Source of the DNA: Candidatus Stercoripulliclostridium merdigallinarum
Lineage (GTDB): Bacteria > Bacillota > Clostridia > Christensenellales > DTU072
Direction of reading: 5' to 3'
NCBI GenBank assembly: GCA_018714575.1
Contig: DVNF01000186.1
Span: 1 to 10,123 of the forward strand
Length of the DNA stretch: 10,123 nt
Both the position numbers and the translations under genes were made by a program. This document shows, one piece after another, positions 6,392 through 10,123 of the stretch. Within the stretch, counting starts at the first letter, position 1, and each line of letters starts with the position of its first letter. The notes under the pieces were generated by a model, which was given only the letters and a program-made list of their open reading frames with translations, made no database searches and was not told the DNA's origin.

Positions 6392-7120
6392 ATGAAAGCA
6401 GGACATATTTTTACGGCGTTTTTAATAGCTTCGGCGGTTTGTCTGGGAACGTATGAATATCTTCCGTCGGGGATACCTCTCAGCTTGGGCGGCGTTTCGG
6501 CGTTATTATGGCTACTGATAGTAAAAATCAGGCAAGGGAATGAACGCGGTTCCCCGGAGGAAATGATACTGTTGTTGGCGCTGGAGGGCGCGGAAAAACA
6601 GACCCGACGCCTGTATTCAACCCTGCCCGACGACAAAAAGATCATGATAAAGCCCCCCTATTTCGTCACCGAAACAAACGGCAAAAAAGTCGCGGTAGCC
6701 GCGCTGTACAAATTCTTCGACCTGAACCGCGAGGACCTTGCCGCGGCTCACCGCTTTTGCGAAAAGGAAGGGATCACGCGCGTAATTATTCTGACTTCGG
6801 GCAGAAAACGCAGCGTTTTACAGCTGACGACGCTGCTGCCCGAAAAATTCGAATTTCCCACCAAACGGAAAGTTTATAAATACTTATACAACAGAAACGC
6901 GCTGCCGAAACGGCCGCAAAAAAACAATAACCGAATCAAATCGATGTCGTTCGAGGAATTGACCGACCTGCTGTTCGACCCGGCAAAGCTGAAATACTAC
7001 CTGTTAGTCGCGGCGGTATTTCTGGCGACTTCGCTTTTGTTTTCGTGGTATTTATATATGGCGATATTGCCGCTGACCTTAGCGGCTGCGACTTCGTTCA
7101 GGCGCGCCAGACGTTCTTAG
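6392..7120 (+). CDS. unknown membrane protein with a soluble domain between two hydrophobic hairpins
   Basis: The protein has 242 residues. Hydrophobic stretches lie at about 6-22 and 27-46, and again at about 202-220 and 221-236; a soluble, basic domain of about 150 residues lies between, probably cytoplasmic. The C-terminus is Arg-rich (RRARRS), consistent with the inside. Within the domain, PPYFVTETNGKKVAVAALYKFFDL (about 88-111) followed by a helix (DLAAAHRFCEKEG) and a strand RVIILTSG at 130-137 recalls the order of elements in Mrr-like restriction-endonuclease folds. The expected acidic residue before the lysine strand is not conserved, so activity is doubtful. This resemblance is by eye only. 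The gene is divergent from nadD, has a weak GGGAA ribosome-binding site, stands alone, and ends in a strong terminator. I do not recognise a named family. Confidence 0.75.
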   Translation: MKAGHIFTAFLIASAVCLGTYEYLPSGIPLSLGGVSALLWLLIVKIRQGNERGSPEEMILLLALEGAEKQTRRLYSTLPDDKKIMIKPPYFVTETNGKKVAVAALYKFFDLNREDLAAAHRFCEKEGITRVIILTSGRKRSVLQLTTLLPEKFEFPTKRKVYKYLYNRNALPKRPQKNNNRIKSMSFEELTDLLFDPAKLKYYLLVAAVFLATSLLFSWYLYMAILPLTLAAATSFRRARRS

Positions 7121-7143
7121 CGCAAAAAGCCGAATAAAATAAT

Positions 7144-7190
7144 AAAAAAGCCCCCGTTCATCGATATTCGCGCGAACGGGGGGCTTTTTT
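7144..7190. terminator. strong bidirectional intrinsic terminator
   Basis: An A-tract (7144-7149) and GCCCCCGTTC (7150-7159) pair with GAACGGGGGGC (7174-7184) and a T-run (7185-7190); one G bulges. The loop is about 14 nt. On the plus strand it ends the unknown membrane-protein gene 23 nt after its stop. On the minus strand the A-tract supplies the U-run, and the stem directly follows the TAA of the holin-like gene at 7189, so it also closes the right-hand cassette. Confidence 0.92.
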
Positions 7191-7395
7191 ATTTAGTTTT
7201 AATTATTTGTTTGATCTCGTCGATGTCTTCCTTTATCAACTCGACGATCTCCAATTTGTCGGCAAGCGAATTGATCAGGTTTTGGTATTTGGTTTCCCTG
7301 TTCTTGCTGTCCTTTATCTGGATTGCGAACAGCGCCACGAAAAGCATTGCCCAAAGTCCCGAATTAATCGCCGTTTCCCAAATTTGTTCCCACAT
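7189..7395 (-). CDS. BhlA/UviB-type holin-like small membrane protein
   Basis: The protein has 68 residues: a short N-terminus MWEQIWETAINSG, one membrane segment at about 12-27 (LWAMLFVALFAIQI), a charged break KDSKNRETKYQNLI, and a C-terminal amphipathic helix rich in Lys and Glu with IKEDIDEIKQII. This is the layout of the BhlA/UviB family found with Firmicutes phages and bacteriocin loci, where members are thought to act as holins. The start at 7395 has GGAGG 6 nt upstream. Its first 32 nt overlap the end of the four-cysteine gene in another frame. No endolysin is encoded nearby in the window, so a lysis role is unproven; some family members sit in chromosomes as orphan genes. Confidence 0.75.
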   Translation of the reverse strand: MWEQIWETAINSGLWAMLFVALFAIQIKDSKNRETKYQNLINSLADKLEIVELIKEDIDEIKQIIKTK

Positions 7396-7573
7396 TTTGT
7401 GCCTCCGTCTTTACCGACTCCTCATAAAGCCTGCTGAGCTCCTTTAAGCAATTTCGGCATAACCTCAGCCGCGCCGAAGCCGGCGTACCCTTTCTGACCA
7501 CTTGAAATTCGGCGAAATTTTCACAGCAGCCGTTGTCGCATTTCAACCTTATCGGCATCTTTTCCAATCGCAT
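7364..7573 (-). CDS. small four-cysteine (zinc-ribbon-like) protein
   Basis: The protein has 69 residues from the ATG at 7573. The upstream in-frame ATG at 7597 lacks a ribosome-binding site, whereas AAGGAG lies 6 nt before 7573. Cysteines occur at 12, 16, 17, 39 and 42: a KCDNGCC knuckle and an LCRNCLKEL knuckle separated by about 22 residues, as in small zinc ribbons. A short charged helix follows (about 43-55), then a Gly/Asn-rich tail. I cannot assign a function. It sits between the coiled-coil and holin-like genes, overlapping the latter by 32 nt, which suggests coupled translation. Small zinc-binding proteins of this size are common among phage accessory genes, but that is a weak guide. 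Confidence 0.7.
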   Translation of the reverse strand: MRLEKMPIRLKCDNGCCENFAEFQVVRKGTPASARLRLCRNCLKELSRLYEESVKTEAQNVGTNLGNGD

Positions 7574-7579
7574 AAATAT

Positions 7580-7585
7580 CTCCTT
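7580..7585 (-). promoter_or_regulatory. ribosome-binding site deciding the four-cysteine protein start
   Basis: AAGGAG on the minus strand, 6 nt before the ATG at 7573. It lies inside the longer open frame from 7597, so it argues for the shorter 69-residue protein. Confidence 0.8.
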
Positions 7586-7642
7586 TTTGCTCTGCATTTG
7601 CTCTACGGGAGCCTTTAATTACCTGTCTTTTGCCTTCGCATT

Positions 7643-7679
7643 TATGCGCTTATGCGCTATGCTATATGCGCTATGCGCC
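7643..7679. repeat. octamer tandem repeat TATGCGCT
   Basis: TATGCGCT occurs at 7643-7650 and 7651-7658 directly adjacent and again at 7665-7672, with variant TATGCGCC at 7672-7679 and a shortened TATGC in between. It lies in the 124-nt gap between the coiled-coil gene and the four-cysteine gene. A short GC-rich inverted repeat (GCCGC / GCGGC, 7677-7690) adjoins it. No T-run follows on either strand, so it is not a terminator. Confidence 0.85.
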
Positions 7680-7697
7680 GCCCCGGCGGCACGGTCG

Positions 7698-8756
7698 CTA
7701 TTGCTTCCTTTCCACAAAGTTCCAATAGCCCAATTCATTGAATTTGTCCGTACCTAATAAAAGCGCCAGATAATCGCGTGATTCTTCCAACATCTTGCCC
7801 ACCTCTTCGGGCGAATACTTGGAATAAAACTCCTTTGCCAAAGCGTATCTACGCTGATATTCAGCCAATTTTTCGGTACTTACGCCGTTTTCGCGCTCGT
7901 ATTCGTTTTCGGCTTTGGCTGCCGAAAGAATGGCTTCGTTACGCTGTAAGTACAGATCCGTCAACAACTCCTGCCGCTCCTTTTGGTATTCGGCTTCGCG
8001 CTCCTTTATTTCGGCGTTATAGTCGTTGATCTCGCGTAAGCGCTTCTCCTCCTCCGCGCGCAGTTTCAACACTCCGTCCATCAGATCCGCCGCATATTTC
8101 AGATCGAACGCGCTTAGCGCGTTGCGGTATTCGGTTTCGGCTTGTTTCAGTTCGGAATCGATCTTTCGGTACTTGGTATCGTATTCCGCGCTGATTTCCG
8201 CATAGCCATCGGCTGCTTTTTTGCGAATATTCTCCGCGCCCATATCGAAAACGGTGCTGTTGACCAAGCCCTGCAACACCATGTCTTCCGTCAAAGCCGC
8301 GGCTTCAGCCCCTATTTCGGCGGTAAATTCGTCTAACTCTGCGGCTTCGTCAGCCTCCAATTCTGCGATTTCCTGCGCAGCCTTATCCCTTTCCCGCGTT
8401 ATGTCCGCGTCCAACTCCTCGCGATCCCCGGCGTATTTTCCGTTCAAGTCGCTGACTACCGCGTCACGGATCTCCGTCGGAGTCATCTTGTCGTATTCGA
8501 CGGGTTGCAGATTCAGACTTTCGGGAATATCGGCGGGCGAATCGTAGTCGACGTTCAATTTTTGAGCGCGGTATTTTGCGTCCAATTCCGTCAGCGCTTC
8601 TATCAGCTCGCGGCTGCTGCCCAATTCGTCCCCCTCGGGATAGTCCCGCGACGTGTCTTTTATGTTGTATTTATCGAAAAAATTAGATACTTTTTCGACT
8701 ATTTCGTCCAAACTGAAAGTGCTTTTAGAGCTACCGCCGCTTCCGTTATTAGCCAT
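7698..8756 (-). CDS. coiled-coil protein of unknown function
   Basis: The protein has 352 residues without cysteine, signal peptide or membrane segment. Residues 1-12 are a Gly/Ser/Asn-rich flexible start. Residues about 13-105 are mixed, with FSLDEIVEKVSNFF and a Pro-containing stretch. From about 110 to 285 it is almost purely helical, rich in Glu, Lys and Ala with heptad-like spacing, interrupted near 158-174 (DMVLQGLVNSTVFDMG). The C-terminus (about 293-352) is a compact helical end containing the only Trp. This fits a long, rod-like, probably oligomeric structural protein. AGGAGG lies 5 nt before the ATG at 8756, and the start overlaps the end of the 32-residue ORF by 8 nt. By position after a propeller-like gene it could be a virion fibre, needle or scaffold protein, but no family match is recognised. 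Confidence 0.85.
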   Translation of the reverse strand: MANNGSGGSSKSTFSLDEIVEKVSNFFDKYNIKDTSRDYPEGDELGSSRELIEALTELDAKYRAQKLNVDYDSPADIPESLNLQPVEYDKMTPTEIRDAVVSDLNGKYAGDREELDADITRERDKAAQEIAELEADEAAELDEFTAEIGAEAAALTEDMVLQGLVNSTVFDMGAENIRKKAADGYAEISAEYDTKYRKIDSELKQAETEYRNALSAFDLKYAADLMDGVLKLRAEEEKRLREINDYNAEIKEREAEYQKERQELLTDLYLQRNEAILSAAKAENEYERENGVSTEKLAEYQRRYALAKEFYSKYSPEEVGKMLEESRDYLALLLGTDKFNELGYWNFVERKQ

Positions 8757-8847
8757 TTCCGCCTCCTGCCGTGACCGCGTCTAGTTTTTTCTCCAATCGG
8801 CTAAGGCGTAAAAGTATCTGTTCCAACATTTCAATAACTTCGGTCAT
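8749..8847 (-). CDS. 32-residue leucine-rich helical micropeptide
   Basis: The frame reads MTEVIEMLEQILLRLSRLEK, then KLDAVTAGGGNG and a TAA stop. Hydrophobic residues at 4, 5, 8, 11, 12, 15, 18 and 22 follow a heptad-like spacing, so a short amphipathic or coiled-coil helix with a Gly/Asn-rich tail is likely. Support for it being real: a GGAGG ribosome-binding site in a purine-rich leader (about 8853-8873), overlap of its stop with the start of the coiled-coil gene, and its placement 42 nt after the propeller-like gene with otherwise no coding in this gap. Its last codons also encode the AGGAGG of the next gene, so at minimum it couples translation. It may bind the coiled-coil protein downstream; that is inference. 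Short ORFs of this size are often missed by gene callers. Confidence 0.72.
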   Translation of the reverse strand: MTEVIEMLEQILLRLSRLEKKLDAVTAGGGNG

Positions 8848-8848
8848 G

Positions 8849-8862
8849 ATTCCTCATTCCTC
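8849..8862. repeat. tandem 7-mer duplicating a Shine-Dalgarno-like sequence
   Basis: ATTCCTC is repeated at 8849-8855 and 8856-8862. On the coding strand this is GAGGAAT twice, directly ahead of the micropeptide ATG at 8847. The distal copy forms part of GGAGG and the proximal copy gives a second GAGG only 5 nt from the ATG, so the ribosome-binding site appears duplicated. Confidence 0.75.
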
Positions 8863-8889
8863 CTTTTTTTACCGTCATTTGATTGCGGT

Positions 8890-10123
8890 TTACGGCACGT
8901 ATTTGTTAAATTCGTCGAATACGACGACGGCTTCGGAAACGCAAAGCTTGTCCGACGTCTTCAAATACAGCCGTATCTCTCCGCCGGGCGGCGTTTTCAA
9001 CGGCGCGTAACCTACCGCATAACCGCCGTAAACATTAAATTCGTCCTTTCCAGTTTCGGATTCCGCGCCTACTGTCAGCGGATAAGTACTTGCGATATGC
9101 ACGGAACGTATCTTTTTTACGGCTTCGGCGTCCCCGGGCTTTAACGAATGCGAGCTCCAAAATTTTTCGGAAGGCACTCCGTAGAATTTGCCGTCGTCGG
9201 TCAGAGAACCGGCAAAAATGCCGTAATTGCCGGACAAAGCCAACAACACCCCTTCGGAATCCGCGCCCGGGATCGTCGAAAAATCGTCTATCCCTATGCC
9301 GCGTACAATATCCAGTTCGTCCTTACCGAACGCAAACAGCGCGTTATTGTGCGTTATCAACCCGGCAGTCCCTTCCAATCCCACCGTTTCCTTGCCGAAT
9401 TTGCGCATTTTACAGCTTAGGAAGTATTTATCCATCATATAACGGCCTACGGCTTTTTCGGCGGATTCTATCAACGGAGTGACGTTTTCGAAAGGTTTAT
9501 CGACCGAGGAAGCGTTTAATCTATAGATCTCTTCGCCCGCCACGAAATATATATCGGCGCCGTCGGACGCAATGGTTCGGGGTCGAACGGGATAGGACAA
9601 AGTCAGCACTTCCTTTAACGAAAAATCCTGCGGATCCGCCAATGCGGACAACTTATAAATGGAATATTCGCGGAATATGTATACCGCGGAACCCAACGAT
9701 ACCGCTTTCAGCAACCTGCCGCCACCGCCCATCAGGTAGATTTTACCGCCGCCCGACGCGGGATCGAACGTAAACGGATCCAACAGCTTTGAAAACGCCA
9801 CGGCGTTTTCATCGGGCAACACTCCGAATATCCTGTCAAAATGCATACACGCCCCGATAACGCCAATGGATTCTCCCATATCCTCTAACCCGGCGGAACT
9901 GAATCGGTAAAAGCCGATAGGAGAAAAGATCAAGGTATAATCGGTGCCGTCGGAATAATAATTGATAAAACTCAGATCTTCCGAAGCGTCCTCTATCGCG
10001 GAATAGTATGTAAACGATTCCTCGGGTTCCGATAGCGAACACGAATAAAATCTGCCGACGTCGGAATGTACCAGCAATTTATCTCCGTCCGTTTTATCGA
10101 AATGGCGGTGTACGCGCAGGATC
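8890..10123 (-). CDS. large beta-rich, propeller-like protein, 5' end outside the window
   Basis: The frame stays open to the right edge, giving at least 410 residues; an apparent TTG start at 10077 is not needed because upstream codons continue sensibly (ILRVHRHFDKTDGDKLLVHS). The sequence is rich in short beta strands separated by turns with repeated strand patterns: YTLIFSPIGFYRFS, AVYIFREYSIYKLS, DIYFVAGEEIYRLN, KYFLSCKM, ALFAFGKDELDIV, NYGIFAGSL. Such repeats suggest a beta-propeller. A GGGGKIYLMGGGGR-like glycine stretch is present. No enzymatic motif, signal peptide or membrane segment is seen in this part. Phage tail nozzle or stabilisation proteins have comparable architecture, and the coiled-coil and holin-like neighbours make that idea attractive, but no signature proves it. 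It leads the visible part of the right-hand operon; its promoter lies outside the window. Confidence 0.8.
   Translation of the reverse strand, partial: ILRVHRHFDKTDGDKLLVHSDVGRFYSCSLSEPEESFTYYSAIEDASEDLSFINYYSDGTDYTLIFSPIGFYRFSSAGLEDMGESIGVIGACMHFDRIFGVLPDENAVAFSKLLDPFTFDPASGGGKIYLMGGGGRLLKAVSLGSAVYIFREYSIYKLSALADPQDFSLKEVLTLSYPVRPRTIASDGADIYFVAGEEIYRLNASSVDKPFENVTPLIESAEKAVGRYMMDKYFLSCKMRKFGKETVGLEGTAGLITHNNALFAFGKDELDIVRGIGIDDFSTIPGADSEGVLLALSGNYGIFAGSLTDDGKFYGVPSEKFWSSHSLKPGDAEAVKKIRSVHIASTYPLTVGAESETGKDEFNVYGGYAVGYAPLKTPPGGEIRLYLKTSDKLCVSEAVVVFDEFNKYVP

Noticed and set aside
6356..6392. A second leaderless promoter (AATAAT at 6379-6384) for the plus-strand membrane protein
   Set aside because: The -10-like box is 7 nt from the ATG, but no acceptable -35 lies 16-18 nt upstream and a weak GGGAA site is present, so the evidence is too thin.
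7643..7690. CRISPR-like array or terminator at the TATGCGCT repeats
   Set aside because: Units are 8 bp without spacers, and the adjoining GC-rich inverted repeat has no T-run on either strand.
7189..10123. Calling the right-hand genes a definite prophage
   Set aside because: No integrase, attachment site, terminase, portal, capsid or lysin is visible in the window, and composition does not change from the housekeeping genes.
1..10123. tRNA, rRNA or insertion sequences
   Set aside because: No cloverleaf-like segment, conserved rRNA stretch, transposase motif or terminal inverted repeats were seen on either strand.

Overview
The window looks like a chromosomal segment of a Firmicutes bacterium, probably an uncultured member of the Clostridia. 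The reasons are the nadD–yqeK–rsfS order, the tsaE–tsaB–rimI run, an ECF-type riboflavin S component, a membrane-anchored MurF-like ligase beside a Ddl-like ATP-grasp protein, and a BhlA/UviB-type small membrane protein. Base composition looks even, near half G+C by eye, and no gene stands out as foreign. Genus-level assignment is not possible from this sequence alone. No gene-free stretch exceeds 300 bases.

Left end (1-1806, minus strand): a MurF-like ligase with an N-terminal membrane domain is followed by the start of a D-Ala-D-Ala ligase-like gene that runs off the window. Divergent from this pair is an alpha/beta hydrolase on the plus strand (1902-2588).

Centre (2604-6261, minus strand): a tight housekeeping operon reads nadD-yqeK fusion, rsfS, ribU-like S component, tsaE, tsaB, rimI. 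These cover NAD synthesis and Ap4A turnover, ribosome silencing, flavin uptake, the tRNA t6A modification machinery and protein N-acetylation. Genes abut or overlap. The operon starts from a near-consensus promoter whose -10 box lies only 6 nt from the nadD ATG, which predicts a leaderless mRNA.

Divergent from nadD is an unknown membrane protein (6392-7120, plus strand). A strong bidirectional terminator separates it from the right-hand cassette.

Right end (7189-10123, minus strand): an operon-like run encodes a large beta-rich, propeller-like protein (5' end off the window), a 32-residue leucine-rich helical peptide, a 352-residue coiled-coil protein, a four-cysteine small protein and a BhlA/UviB holin-like protein. 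This is the least explained part. It resembles the end of a short-tailed phage virion and lysis module, or a domesticated derivative, but no canonical phage gene is visible inside the window.

A pattern across the whole window: at least five of the short intergenic gaps carry tandem direct repeats with a 7-8 bp unit and unrelated sequences. This suggests recurrent slippage-type duplication in non-coding DNA of this genome.
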